From: Butyricimonas virosa
GTDB taxonomy: Bacteria > Bacteroidota > Bacteroidia > Bacteroidales > Marinifilaceae
Reading direction: 5' to 3'
Assembly: GCF_025148635.1 (NCBI RefSeq)
Contig: NZ_CP102269.1
Span: forward strand, 744,001-808,000
Length of the DNA: 64,000 nucleotides
Part shown: positions 8,263 to 16,753 of the stretch, piece after piece
How the letters are laid out: the number at the start of each line of letters is the position of its first letter
Numbering within the stretch: the stretch's first letter is position 1
Position numbers and translations under genes: made by a program
Notes under the pieces: model-generated
Databases searched by the model: none
The model's input: the letters and a program-made list of their open reading frames with translations, nothing else
What the model was told of the DNA's origin: nothing

Positions 8263-9002
8263 CACATCCGTTTTTGCATCATCTTCCACGTATCCGTGAT
8301 TAGGAAACTCTCCTCCATCTGGTCAATCATCTCCATGAATTTCGAGATCGGCACGGCAAAAGACAATAGATTACTGCCCGTACATAACCTTGCAGACGGG
8401 TCGAACATCCCAAGCACTGCCCTTTTCGTCCCTTCTACTTGTTCCCGGTAAGGATAGTAAATAATAGAAGTACATCCTGCCCCGAAAGGAGAGATCACTG
8501 CCTCCTGCTTTGAACTATCAAAACCCGCTAACGTGAAAAGTCCCGAAATAACATCCGCCGGGGCAAAAAAGAACACGGCTTCCGGCTCGTCCTGTTCCGA
8601 CAAGTGATCCCAACGTTTGAACACAAGGCAATCGCCCTTTCTCGGAAGTTCATGAACTGTTTTCAAAAAAGCATTCACCTGTTCCGGTGTCCGTTTATAG
8701 CGCTCGCAGCGAGGTGTATTTTCCCCGTGAGAAAGAAAATACTCGAAGCCCTCCCTCATGTTTTTACTAAATCCGAGGTAAAACTTTCCTCCGCCACACC
8801 CCACAGACTCCGGTAAGAAACAAAGTGATTCACCTTTACGAACTCGCCCAAGCTGGGCTATGATACAAGTGTGCCCCATCGCCTTCTTCACGATCGTGGC
8901 GTTATTATTTTCCTTTGAATAATAGAATGCAACAGGAAGCTCCGCGTCATTAAAATATTTTCTCCAAAGAGCAATAAACTGATCTCGCTTAACAATGTCC
9001 AT
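8262..9002 (-). CDS. DUF169 family protein
   Basis: The 246-residue protein resembles DUF169 proteins: an N-terminal PVAFYYS segment near residue 25, a cysteine-rich middle with CGGGKFYLGF near residue 85, and a C-terminal AVPISKFMEMI near residue 220. DUF169 proteins are soluble and of unknown function, often found in anaerobes and methanogens. The ATG at 9002 is preceded by a purine-rich AAAGGG; an upstream in-frame TTG at 9029 is rejected. It is the first gene of the four-gene overlapping group that continues with the membrane protein, ABC ATPase and MutS-like ATPase. Confidence 0.8.
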   Translation of the reverse strand: MDIVKRDQFIALWRKYFNDAELPVAFYYSKENNNATIVKKAMGHTCIIAQLGRVRKGESLCFLPESVGCGGGKFYLGFSKNMREGFEYFLSHGENTPRCERYKRTPEQVNAFLKTVHELPRKGDCLVFKRWDHLSEQDEPEAVFFFAPADVISGLFTLAGFDSSKQEAVISPFGAGCTSIIYYPYREQVEGTKRAVLGMFDPSARLCTGSNLLSFAVPISKFMEMIDQMEESFLITDTWKMMQKRM

Positions 9003-9126
9003 AACCCTTTCAATTTTAGTATCAAGCAAATATAAATTATTTTTTGGTTAAAAACAAATCCATGCAAGCAATAATCCTGTTCCTAGCCCCCTTCCGATTC
9101 ATTCCTTCTTTAGACACGCTTAGTAA

Positions 9127-9300
9127 TCTCGCCGTACTCTCCTTGGTGTCTCCTGTATATATACATGATGTATGAAGAAAATATCGCCCATAAATTGATA
9201 GTCCACACCGTTAACCTATCGTTGACCTTTCGTTAACCTATCGTTAACCTACTAACGAGACTCCGGCGCAAGTGCACTACAATATAGGCGAGATCCCCTA
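9127..9300. repeat. Intergenic array of degenerate 11-bp repeats
   Basis: The gap 9003-9363 has no gene. At 9209-9252 four tandem 11-bp units (CGTTAACCTAT, CGTTGACCTTT, CGTTAACCTAT, CGTTAACCTAC) are directly visible. The same 11-bp phase continues less perfectly on both sides: three units sharing TCTC at 9121-9155, and CGAGACTCC / CGAGATCCC 33 bases apart at 9255-9298. Confidence 0.7.
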
Positions 9301-9340
9301 TAAAAACATCCCCGGATCGGCAACATGACCAACCCGGGGA
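9300..9340 (-). terminator. Intrinsic terminator of the M13 peptidase gene
   Basis: A GC-rich stem with 7-bp arms (9309-9315 with 9334-9340) lies 24 bases after the peptidase stop on the minus strand and is followed by ATGTTTTTA. Confidence 0.65.
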
Positions 9341-9363
9341 ATCATATCATAAAAACTCATCTA

Positions 9364-11400
9364 TTACCAGATAGAAGCTCTTTTTTCAACTGGCAAATAT
9401 AAAGCATCGCCCTCTTTCACTCCAAAAGCATCGTACCACATGCTAATATGAGGAAGCGCTGCATTCACACGCCACCGTCCCAAAGAGTGAGGATCGGATT
9501 TTGTTTGCAAACGGATTTGCTCGTCACGGATATTACCTGCCCACACGTTTCCGTATGAAAGGAAGAAACGTTGCTCCGGAGTAAAACCATTCTCGTCTTT
9601 CCCAAGCGGATTCTCGGTCATGGCCTTTTGTAAAGCCAAATATGCAACCTGTAAACCACCATGATCGGCAATATTCTCCCCTAAGGTCAATTCTCCGTTA
9701 GCCATCAAGCCGGGCAATACCTCTATCTTATTAAAGTAATCCACTAACACTTGAGCTCGCTCCTTGAAATTCTTAGCATCTTCCGATGTCCACCAGTCCT
9801 TCAAGTTTCCATCCTTATCATATTGACGACCTTGATCATCAAACCCGTGAGTCATTTCGTGACCGATAACCACGCCAATAGCACCATAATTACAAGCATC
9901 ATCAGCATTCATATCAAAGAATGGATATTGAAGAATCGCCGCCGGAAAACAAATTTCATTCGTCGTCGGGTTATAATAAGCATTTACCGTCTGAGGGGTC
10001 ATCAACCACTCGTCCTTATCTACCGGCTTACCAGCCTTGGCAATCATCTTATCGTAATCAAAATGATTAGAACGCACGATATTATCCCAATAAGAATCAT
10101 TTTTAATCTCCAGATTAGAATAGTCCCTCCACTTATCAGGATAACCGATCTTCACGTGGAAAGCAGCTAATTTCTCCAAGGCTTTCACTTTTGTCTCTTC
10201 ACTCATCCATTCCAAACCTTGAATACGTTCACCCAAAGCTTTCTGCAAGTTAGCCACCAACTTCGTCATACGTTCTTTAGCTGCAGCCGGAAAATATTTC
10301 TCGGTATACATTTGGCCCACGGCCTCTCCCAACACACCATTCACCGTACCCACGGCACGTTTCCAACGCGGTTGCATTTCCTTCCTACCGGAAAGAGTCT
10401 TCCCATAGAAATCAAAATTCTGAGCCACGAAAGCATCACTCAAATAAGAAGAAGCCGCATTGATCACGTTCCATTGCAAGTATGACTTCAACACGTTCAA
10501 ATCCTCTTTTTTCAACAAATCGGCAACCGTTTTAATCTCGCCCATCTGTCCCACGTTCACATCTTGCAAATCCTTCAACCCGATCGTCGTGAAATAAACA
10601 TCCCAGTTAATTTCCGGCACTTCTTTCTTTAATTGAGCAACAGTGATCTTGTTGTAGTTGGCATACGGGTCACGTAATTCTACGGCCGACTTGGAATTCT
10701 CGGCCAAACGAGTCTCCACTTTCATCACGTTAGCAGCAGCCTTTTGTGCCTCATCGGTAGTAAATCCTGCCAACTGGAACATTTTAGCCACATGCTCTTC
10801 AAATTTCGCACGAATCTCCTTCGTGTGATCGTCATTATCCAGGTAATACTCACGCTCACCCAAGCTCAAACCTCCCTGGTATAATTGTGCTATATTCATG
10901 GAACTGTTCATCTCATCAGCTCCCACGTATAACCCAAAGAATGGTCCGAAACCATCCCGATGCATCGTGGCAACTTTCTGCGATAACACACCCCGATCCT
11001 CAATCGCAGCCAACTGATCCAAGTATCCCTTGATCGGGGCCACCCCATCCGCGTTCAACTTAGTGCTATCCATGGCTATATTATACAAATCACCCACTTT
11101 CTGGGCGACACTTCCCGGTTGAGCTTGTTGTTTCGCCAGCTCCTCGATCAAACTCTTGATCTGGGTACGATTATTTTCAGCCAGTTGATCAAACGAACCG
11201 AATCTGGAATACTCATCCGTAAGCGGGTTCGCTTTCATCCAACCTCCACACGCGTACTGATAAAAATCATCTCTCGGATTAGCGGTTTGATCCAGGTTTG
11301 CAAGACGAATCCCGCCTTTCTGTTCTGCCTCTTTTTTACTATTGCAACTTGTAGCCATCAATGCCAAAGCAATAAAAGGTAAATAAAATTTTGTTCTCAT
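9364..11400 (-). CDS. M13 family zinc metallopeptidase (PepO / neprilysin-like) lipoprotein
   Basis: The 678-residue protein begins with a lipoprotein signal peptide (MRTKFYLPFIALALMATSC, cysteine at 19), so it should be anchored outside the inner membrane. The mature part has the M13 layout: DDFYQYACGGW near residue 45, NAYYNP near residue 482, the zinc-binding HEMTH near residue 513 with DDQGRQYDKDG after it, and the third ligand in GENIADHGG near residue 570. The family cleaves oligopeptides. All catalytic residues are present. It is a single-gene unit with its own terminator; the gene for the YggL-like protein lies 54 bases upstream and may be co-transcribed. Confidence 0.93.
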   Translation of the reverse strand: MRTKFYLPFIALALMATSCNSKKEAEQKGGIRLANLDQTANPRDDFYQYACGGWMKANPLTDEYSRFGSFDQLAENNRTQIKSLIEELAKQQAQPGSVAQKVGDLYNIAMDSTKLNADGVAPIKGYLDQLAAIEDRGVLSQKVATMHRDGFGPFFGLYVGADEMNSSMNIAQLYQGGLSLGEREYYLDNDDHTKEIRAKFEEHVAKMFQLAGFTTDEAQKAAANVMKVETRLAENSKSAVELRDPYANYNKITVAQLKKEVPEINWDVYFTTIGLKDLQDVNVGQMGEIKTVADLLKKEDLNVLKSYLQWNVINAASSYLSDAFVAQNFDFYGKTLSGRKEMQPRWKRAVGTVNGVLGEAVGQMYTEKYFPAAAKERMTKLVANLQKALGERIQGLEWMSEETKVKALEKLAAFHVKIGYPDKWRDYSNLEIKNDSYWDNIVRSNHFDYDKMIAKAGKPVDKDEWLMTPQTVNAYYNPTTNEICFPAAILQYPFFDMNADDACNYGAIGVVIGHEMTHGFDDQGRQYDKDGNLKDWWTSEDAKNFKERAQVLVDYFNKIEVLPGLMANGELTLGENIADHGGLQVAYLALQKAMTENPLGKDENGFTPEQRFFLSYGNVWAGNIRDEQIRLQTKSDPHSLGRWRVNAALPHISMWYDAFGVKEGDALYLPVEKRASIW

Positions 11401-11454
11401 ATAATTAGTTTTCTAGTCTTCTCATCATAACGGAAAAGTATAAACACCCCACGT

Positions 11455-11775
11455 TTACCATCCGTACCAAGCATCTTTCAATTCACCGACAGAGATGGAT
11501 TCTAGGTTCTGTCCATGTTCATCAAACCACTCCCGTACGATTTCCCGTTCTTCCGGGGTCACGCTACCACGTTCACGCGTGATAAATCCACCACATACCT
11601 TGGAATTCCAACCGCCCCCCATCTCCAAAGAATGTTCATTCAACAAATGGGCCAACTCCTGCAACCATTCTTCAACCACTTGCATCTCCGTATCTGTCTT
11701 AAATTTAGCATCAAAAGAAAATCCCAGTTCCCGGAACTCCCCTTTATGCAATTTCTTACGCAATCTCTTTTTCAT
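11455..11775 (-). CDS. YggL family 50S ribosome-binding protein (DUF469)
   Basis: The 106-residue protein starts MKKRLRKKLHKGEF and contains ELGFSFDAKF near residue 16 and MGGGWNSKVCGGFI near residue 53, the hallmarks of the YggL / DUF469 family. E. coli YggL binds the large ribosomal subunit; the function in this phylum is inferred by family only. It lies 11 bases downstream of the fucosidase stop, so it may be read from the fucosidase transcript, though the roles look unrelated. Confidence 0.85.
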   Translation of the reverse strand: MKKRLRKKLHKGEFRELGFSFDAKFKTDTEMQVVEEWLQELAHLLNEHSLEMGGGWNSKVCGGFITRERGSVTPEEREIVREWFDEHGQNLESISVGELKDAWYGW

Positions 11776-11786
11776 ATCCTATATTA

Positions 11787-13877
11787 TTATTCTAGTTCAA
11801 CTCGTATATCCCGTAGCCCCATATCACTGTTATTGTTAGCAGGATGAGCCATTTCAAGATTACAGTCGTGAATTTCCCCGGAATAGAGCTTCATCGGTTT
11901 CAATCGAAGTCTATACATCGCTTGTTTCACGTTTGTATTCATCAAATAGGTTACTTCTGTCCCGTAACGATTGTGTAATTTCACTACCAACTGGTTATCT
12001 CCTTTTTTCAAATGTAGTTTTATCACCTCATTGGTCCGGGGTATCCCACCCACATACGTGCGCAACAATACATTCTCTCCATTTAAGGCCACTTGTACCC
12101 CATCGGCAACACCCAGCTCAACCAGCACATCCTGCTCCCGATCACTCGTAAACTTGTGCAACACGTGTATCGACTGTTTTTCCCGCATCGGAACATTCAA
12201 AGCTTTTCCCGCCCTGAAATCATCCCACGAACGCCACCCCTCCGCATTCACGTTTATCTCTTCTTTTATCCCCCCAATATTACCATTGAAACGATCCGCT
12301 TGAGGCTCGTGTATATACACTTTACCCCATGTAATTCCTTCCGGATGATTGTTCAACTGTTGCACCTCCCCGCCCGTCAACGTCGTCACCTGCTCTTTCC
12401 CGTCAACAACCAAACGGAGTTCTTTTCCCTGATCTCCTGTCGTGTAAATAATTGTCGGGGTTATTGTCTTCCCGAGTTTCTTGAAATGCCAGCTAAAACC
12501 GACCGTACTCCGGAAACTGGAATAATAATCCATACTAGAATAAGCATACACGGGAATAGCATTTACTGCCGACAATTCGCCCGTTTCAAGCACCTGATCG
12601 GGAACAACCCGAAATGTTCCGGCAAACTCCAGTTTCACCACGATCATGCCCCGGTCCGGCTTCACATCCCCGGGAATATTTACCGACACGGACTGCCCAT
12701 CCTGTTTCAAGTTCAAAACCTTCTCGTCAGCTAACAAACTCGCTTTTTTCGCTTTCCCGATCAACCCGTTCAAAACAATCTCCCGGTTAGTCGGAACCTT
12801 CTCAACAAACAAATAAAGATTATTCCCCTTACAGGTAATATTCCCCCACTCAACAGCATGATCAAAAGGATTAGCCGTTGTATTATAAATTGCCTCCCCG
12901 TAACGTTTCATCCATTTTCCCATGGCTAACAAGGCATCCCGCTCAAACTCCACCACAGAGCCATCCCCTCTTGGACCAATATTCAGCAAAAAGTTACCCC
13001 CTCGACTTACCACCTTCACCAAACTACGTAATTTCTCATCAATCTTTTTATCCAAACTTCCCCGTTCCTGCCAAGAACGGTAACTCCACGTCTCATCAAA
13101 AAACGAGGCCGGAGTCTGCCAAGGCACACCGATCTTATAATCCGGATAAGCATTATCCGCCATCACGGCAAAATCTCCCCGGTCATTTCCCAAACGCCCG
13201 CTCACCATACACTGCGGTTGTAAACGATTCACAAGATCATATAACTCTTTACTCTGTTGTCCGCTCAAAGAGCCCATATCAAACCAAATTTCTGAAATCG
13301 GACCGTAATTCGTCATGATCTCTTCTACCTGATGCATACTAAACGCATGATGCTCCTTTGAAATCGCATCTGCATTATGAGGCGTAATACCATTACCCGG
13401 GAAGTTCCAATCAATTAATGAATAATAAACCGCAAACTTTACTCCCTGCCGTCGGCAAGCATCCGATAACTCTTTCATCACGTCCCGCTTGAAAGGAGTT
13501 GCATCCACAACATTATATTTCGTATATTTGGAATGATACATGCAAAACCCGTCATGATGCTTCGACGTGAACACGATGGACTTCATCCCTGCCGCCTTTG
13601 CCAAAGCCACCACGGAATCAGCATTCCATTTCTCCGGATCGAATACTTTTGCCACGGCCTCGTACTCCACTTTGGGAATTTTGGCAAAAGATTGTATCTG
13701 TTCGCTGTATCCGGCACGAACCGGCTGTCCCTTCCAGACCCCTCCCAGCTCAGAATATAATCCCCAATGAATAAACATGGAAAACTTCTGATTCACCCAA
13801 TCGGGATTTGGTTTTTGCTGTCCCAAAGCGAATTGCACGCCTATCAATAAAATAACTAAACATCCGCGTAATAACAT
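11787..13877 (-). CDS. Alpha-L-fucosidase, GH29 family, secreted
   Basis: The 696-residue protein begins with a signal peptide (MLLRGCLVILLIGVQFALG, cleavage before QQKP). The catalytic TIM barrel covers about residues 25-340, with FIHWGLYSE near residue 35, SKHHDGF near residue 107, and the nucleophile aspartate in EIWFDMG near residue 200. A C-terminal beta-rich part (about 470-690) includes a carbohydrate-binding-like region. It removes fucose from glycans such as mucin or milk oligosaccharides in the periplasm. Start: ATG at 13877; a GTG three codons earlier is less likely. No SusC/SusD pair lies nearby, so it is not in a typical polysaccharide utilisation locus. Confidence 0.92.
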   Translation of the reverse strand: MLLRGCLVILLIGVQFALGQQKPNPDWVNQKFSMFIHWGLYSELGGVWKGQPVRAGYSEQIQSFAKIPKVEYEAVAKVFDPEKWNADSVVALAKAAGMKSIVFTSKHHDGFCMYHSKYTKYNVVDATPFKRDVMKELSDACRRQGVKFAVYYSLIDWNFPGNGITPHNADAISKEHHAFSMHQVEEIMTNYGPISEIWFDMGSLSGQQSKELYDLVNRLQPQCMVSGRLGNDRGDFAVMADNAYPDYKIGVPWQTPASFFDETWSYRSWQERGSLDKKIDEKLRSLVKVVSRGGNFLLNIGPRGDGSVVEFERDALLAMGKWMKRYGEAIYNTTANPFDHAVEWGNITCKGNNLYLFVEKVPTNREIVLNGLIGKAKKASLLADEKVLNLKQDGQSVSVNIPGDVKPDRGMIVVKLEFAGTFRVVPDQVLETGELSAVNAIPVYAYSSMDYYSSFRSTVGFSWHFKKLGKTITPTIIYTTGDQGKELRLVVDGKEQVTTLTGGEVQQLNNHPEGITWGKVYIHEPQADRFNGNIGGIKEEINVNAEGWRSWDDFRAGKALNVPMREKQSIHVLHKFTSDREQDVLVELGVADGVQVALNGENVLLRTYVGGIPRTNEVIKLHLKKGDNQLVVKLHNRYGTEVTYLMNTNVKQAMYRLRLKPMKLYSGEIHDCNLEMAHPANNNSDMGLRDIRVELE

Positions 13878-14096
13878 AATAAACACTTTTACAATTTAAA
13901 CACTTTACACAAAATAGAGGCTGTAAATATAGCATTTATCGATGTTTTTAAAACCGATCGGCCGACAAATTATTCATGATCTAACACTATTTATTAGGAA
14001 TTTATATACGAATTTGCAGTAAAGTAAAATAAACGCCTTACATTCTTGTTCGACAATAGTCCGGCCTTGGGTTACGGTTGCTCTATCCTTTCCCTA

Positions 14097-14228
14097 TATC
14101 ATGAACATAGCATGTACATAGCAAGTACATAACATGAATACTGGCAGGTGTACATGCTCCGTTCGTGTTATGTAGGTATTTCATTGTTGCCCGCAGGAAA
14201 GGGTAGAGAAGGGATTAACAGGGAGTAG
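14097..14228. repeat. Intergenic array of degenerate 11-bp repeats
   Basis: The 13878-14444 gap has no gene. At 14097-14140 four consecutive 11-mers read TATCATGAACA, TAGCATGTACA, TAGCAAGTACA, TAACATGAATA. After a less regular stretch the same phase resumes with GGAAAGGGTAG, AGAAGGGATTA, ACAGGGAGTAG at 14196-14228. Neighbouring units resemble each other more than distant ones. Confidence 0.65.
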
Positions 14229-14444
14229 GCCTTCCCCGGTGTAAGGGAAAGTTTGTTACAGGTATGCCCATGAGTACTGTAAACTCGCGTATAATTCCCT
14301 TAAAAAACTCAACACTTTTTACATCTCCCAAAAAACAAAATACACAATTTCCCTTTTAACTAAATACAATTCCTTGATTCTCAAAACGCCCATCTATTAC
14401 CACATTTTTTTTCGCCAATCAACCCGTTTTTTCTTCCTTTTTAT

Positions 14445-14475
14445 TTTGCGGAATTCAACAAAACCCCTATATTTG
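14445..14475 (+). promoter_or_regulatory. Promoter of the tRNA-Asn gene
   Basis: TTTG (14445-14448), a 19-base spacer and TATATTTG (14468-14475) match the Bacteroidota sigma factor consensus exactly, 18 bases before the tRNA. Confidence 0.8.
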
Positions 14476-14493
14476 CATCGCTTTTGAGAAAAT

Positions 14494-14570
14494 TCCTTAG
14501 TAGCTCAGTTGGTTAGAGCGGCGGACTGTTAATCCGTAGGTCGTAGGTTCAAGTCCTACCTGAGGAGCCA
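14494..14570 (+). tRNA. tRNA-Asn (anticodon GTT)
   Basis: A 77-nt cloverleaf: acceptor arms TCCTTAG and CTGAGGA with one G-T pair, D-arm AGCTCAGTTGGTTAGAGC, anticodon loop CTGTTAA with GTT at 14528-14530, T-arm GTAGGTTCAAGTCCTAC, discriminator G and encoded CCA. It has its own promoter and terminator, so it is a monocistronic unit. Confidence 0.97.
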
Positions 14571-14578
14571 ACAAGCTG

Positions 14579-14607
14579 AAAGTCAGTAGAGATACTGACT
14601 TTTTTTA
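14579..14607 (+). terminator. Terminator of tRNA-Asn
   Basis: A perfect stem AGTCAGTA / TACTGACT (14581-14588 and 14593-14600) with a GAGA loop is followed by seven T, eight bases after the tRNA. Confidence 0.9.
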
Positions 14608-14725
14608 ATGCTCAAATATTTGATTCAAGTATTGAATATCAATATATTAACTACAAAATATCATTAATCACTGTATGTTCCAACAATAAAAATTAAAGGG
14701 ATTACAAGGGGAAATATCAATAAAA

Positions 14726-14768
14726 GTGGTCACCAAAGTGGTCACCTTCATCAAAAAAAGTGGTCACC
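14726..14768. repeat. Three copies of GTGGTCACC downstream of tRNA-Asn
   Basis: The 9-mer GTGGTCACC (containing palindrome GGTCACC-like arms) occurs at 14726-14734, 14738-14746 and 14760-14768, the last two preceded by A-rich tracts. Spacing is 12 and 22 bases. The rest of 14608-15026 shows no convincing gene. Repeats beside a tRNA 3' end recall recombinase arm sites, but no integrase gene is visible. Confidence 0.6.
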
Positions 14769-15068
14769 TTTTTTCAAGAGATAAACTATTGTTTTATAGG
14801 CTATTAAAGCCAATATATTATGATAACAAGAGTAACCATTGGATCAACAGGAAAATTAAGTATCATATTTGCTATCATACCCATTTTATTTGCTCCCATA
14901 TTAAAATACCGTGTACCTGTCATTTAAATCAATTCACGTGAAAAAGTAGGTGAACACCCTGTTCTTCGTGGTGTCAACATCATTCTTTTCAAGCAAAAAC
15001 TTGGTCTAGATGAAAAAAGAAAATAGTGTCTTATCCTAAAAAAGTTGACTTGTTCAACAAGTAAACTT

Positions 15069-15494
15069 ATGTCAGTAGCAACAAAATCCAGTGGTTTGTC
15101 TCGCCACACGATCGAAGAAAAAATAGAGGCAGTGCGTCAACGAATTTTTCAAGAGAGTAGTTTCCGAGAACTCCAGGAACGTCACGGGATCTGTAGCGCG
15201 ACGTTAAGCGTTTGGATCAAGAAATATAAAGCTGAAGTTCTTCGTCGTTTCCCGGTAAAAGACTTACCTTTATACGTTCTTAAATACCAGGAAACCATGA
15301 CCACGGAAGAAGAAAATGAACTCACTCGCCTTCGCCGCGAGAACGAGGACTTGAAATTACTACACGAGGCGAACCTGCTGATGATCGACATGGCCAAGGA
15401 GCGTTTCGGCATCGATATAAAAAAAAACTACGAGGAGATGTTATCCGGCGGGTGCTTGAAGGAAGTGCCCGGCGTAAAGGGCAACGACGAGTAG
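15069..15494 (+). CDS. IS3-family transposase OrfA (helix-turn-helix)
   Basis: The 141-residue protein has an N-terminal helix-turn-helix (HTIEEKIEAVRQRIF, then SFRELQERHGI and SATLSVWIKKY) for binding the element's ends, and a C-terminal leucine-rich coiled coil (ENELTRLRRENEDLKLL) for multimerisation. Start is the ATG at 15069; an earlier TTG lies within the left inverted repeat. The A9 run at 15419-15427 near the end allows a -1 shift into the orfB frame, which is open from that point, giving an OrfAB fusion transposase. Confidence 0.9.
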   Translation: MSVATKSSGLSRHTIEEKIEAVRQRIFQESSFRELQERHGICSATLSVWIKKYKAEVLRRFPVKDLPLYVLKYQETMTTEEENELTRLRRENEDLKLLHEANLLMIDMAKERFGIDIKKNYEEMLSGGCLKEVPGVKGNDE

Positions 15495-16321
15495 CCTTGT
15501 TGTGCGGTCACTTCGGCTACAGCAAGCAGGCCTACTACCGCGGGCAGCGGGCTGGCGACAAACTGGAGAGGGAGTGTTACCTTCTATCGCTCGTCCGGGA
15601 CATACGCGAGGACATGCCAAACCTCGGCGGGGTGAAACTATGGAAGAAGCTAAATTCCAGCGGTGTCCAGGTCGGGCGTGACGAGCTTTACCGCTTGCTT
15701 CGCGCTCACGACTTGATGGTCAAGCACGAGAAAAGGCGAGTGGTAACGACGGATTCCAGCGGGTGGTTCCGGCAGTTCCCAAACCTGGTGAAAGGGCTGG
15801 AGATCAAGCGCCACAACCAGGTTTGGGTCAGTGATATCACTTACGTGGACACGCTCTCGGGGTTCGTCTTTCTCTCCCTGGTGACGGATGCCTACTCCCG
15901 CCGGATCATGGGGTGGTTCGTGCACGACAAGTTAAACACGGAAGGACCGTTGAACGCCTTGTACAGGGCCTTCTTGCAGGTCAGGGCAAGCGAGATCGAG
16001 GGCACGATACATCACTCGGACAGGGGCGTGCAGTATTGTAGTTACCAGTACAACACAACGCTGGGGATGAAGCGGATGAACACGAGCATGACCCAGGACG
16101 GATCTCCGTACGATAACGCTATCGCGGAGAGGGTGAACGGGATTCTCAAGAGGGAGTGGCTGGAACAGGAGGTTTTCGTGAACATCGAACAGGTCAGGGT
16201 GAGGGTGGAGAAGGTCGTCGCGTTGTACAACGGGCAGAGACCGCACTTCTCTATAGGGCTGAACACGCCTGATTCGATTTACCGGGACTTGACCGGAAAG
16301 TTCGCCTTCCACATGTACTAG
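15452..16321 (+). CDS. IS3-family transposase OrfB (DDE integrase domain)
   Basis: The 289-residue frame holds an HTH_21-like region (residues about 40-90) and an rve integrase core with the DDE triad: first D in VWVSDITYVD near residue 129, second D in HHSDRGVQYCS near residue 190, and E in NAIAERVNGILKREW near residue 228. It overlaps orfA by 43 bases in the -1 frame. Its GTG at 15452 may allow independent initiation, but the main product is probably the frameshifted OrfAB. All catalytic residues are present, so the element may be active. Confidence 0.92.
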   Translation: MLEGSARRKGQRRVALLCGHFGYSKQAYYRGQRAGDKLERECYLLSLVRDIREDMPNLGGVKLWKKLNSSGVQVGRDELYRLLRAHDLMVKHEKRRVVTTDSSGWFRQFPNLVKGLEIKRHNQVWVSDITYVDTLSGFVFLSLVTDAYSRRIMGWFVHDKLNTEGPLNALYRAFLQVRASEIEGTIHHSDRGVQYCSYQYNTTLGMKRMNTSMTQDGSPYDNAIAERVNGILKREWLEQEVFVNIEQVRVRVEKVVALYNGQRPHFSIGLNTPDSIYRDLTGKFAFHMY

Positions 16322-16572
16322 TCCAGGAAGGAATTCCCGGTTTTTCGCTACGCGAACGGTTGGCTCATGCCCGTGGAAGGCAGCCAACCGAAGATATTAG
16401 GAAAATTTAGTACCCGAATTTATAGGGGGTTTTATTTATATGTCGTATCTTTGATACATTGTTAGGGTGTTTGTTAAAATTTTTGTTTAATCCGAGTCAA
16501 CCATTTTCAGGAAAGTACATAGAGTCCTCGATATAGTATTCAAATAAGTAGTTTTTTCCGGCATATTTGGGG

Positions 16573-16682
16573 GACACCGACGCTTCTCTTTCGCTCACGA
16601 GCGGAAGTGCACCGAAGTTGTTCCGAAAGAATACCGAAATTATTACCTGTTTTCACCGGAACCACAACGGTTTATCACCGAA
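16573..16682. repeat. Intergenic array of ten degenerate 11-bp repeats ending in (A)CCGAA
   Basis: From 16606 the units read AGTGCACCGAA, GTTGTTCCGAA, AGAATACCGAA, ATTATTACCTG, TTTTCACCGGA, ACCACAACGGT, TTATCACCGAA; three weaker units precede them from 16573. The last five positions recur at exact 11-bp steps. The array lies between the IS element and the sensor kinase stop; there is no gene here. Confidence 0.8.
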
Positions 16683-16753
16683 TGATATTATAAAAAACAC
16701 TTATTTATCATGCAAAGGCATCATTCCAACCCTGTATATTTCAACAATAATAA

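Larger units (their letters stand above)
15027..16519 (+). mobile_element. IS3-family insertion sequence, complete, 1493 bp
   Basis: Imperfect terminal inverted repeats of 24-25 bp start TGTCTTATCCT at 15027 and (on the opposite strand) TGTACTTTCCT at 16519, both ending GTTGACT. The element is flanked by a 3-bp direct repeat TAG (15024-15026 and 16520-16522), the usual IS3 target duplication. It carries orfA and orfB in the typical arrangement with a slippery A9 tract. About 200 bases after orfB include a stem with 9-bp arms (16357-16365 and 16382-16390). GC content is visibly higher than in the flanks. Confidence 0.9.

Noticed and set aside
9209..9252. Tandem repeats considered as a CRISPR array
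   Set aside because: Units are 11 bp with no spacers, and no cas genes are present.
12093..12734. Long plus-strand open frame opposite the fucosidase gene
   Set aside because: It lies fully antisense to GH29, has no conserved motifs and looks like a composition shadow.
14726..14941. 71-codon frame downstream of tRNA-Asn
   Set aside because: It starts inside the GTGGTCACC repeats and encodes a low-complexity product without a recognisable domain or ribosome site.
14943..15026. Possible truncated gene fragment (frame containing HPVLRGVNIILFKQKLGL) cut by the IS3 element
   Set aside because: The frame is short, has a stop upstream and no continuation is visible after the element.
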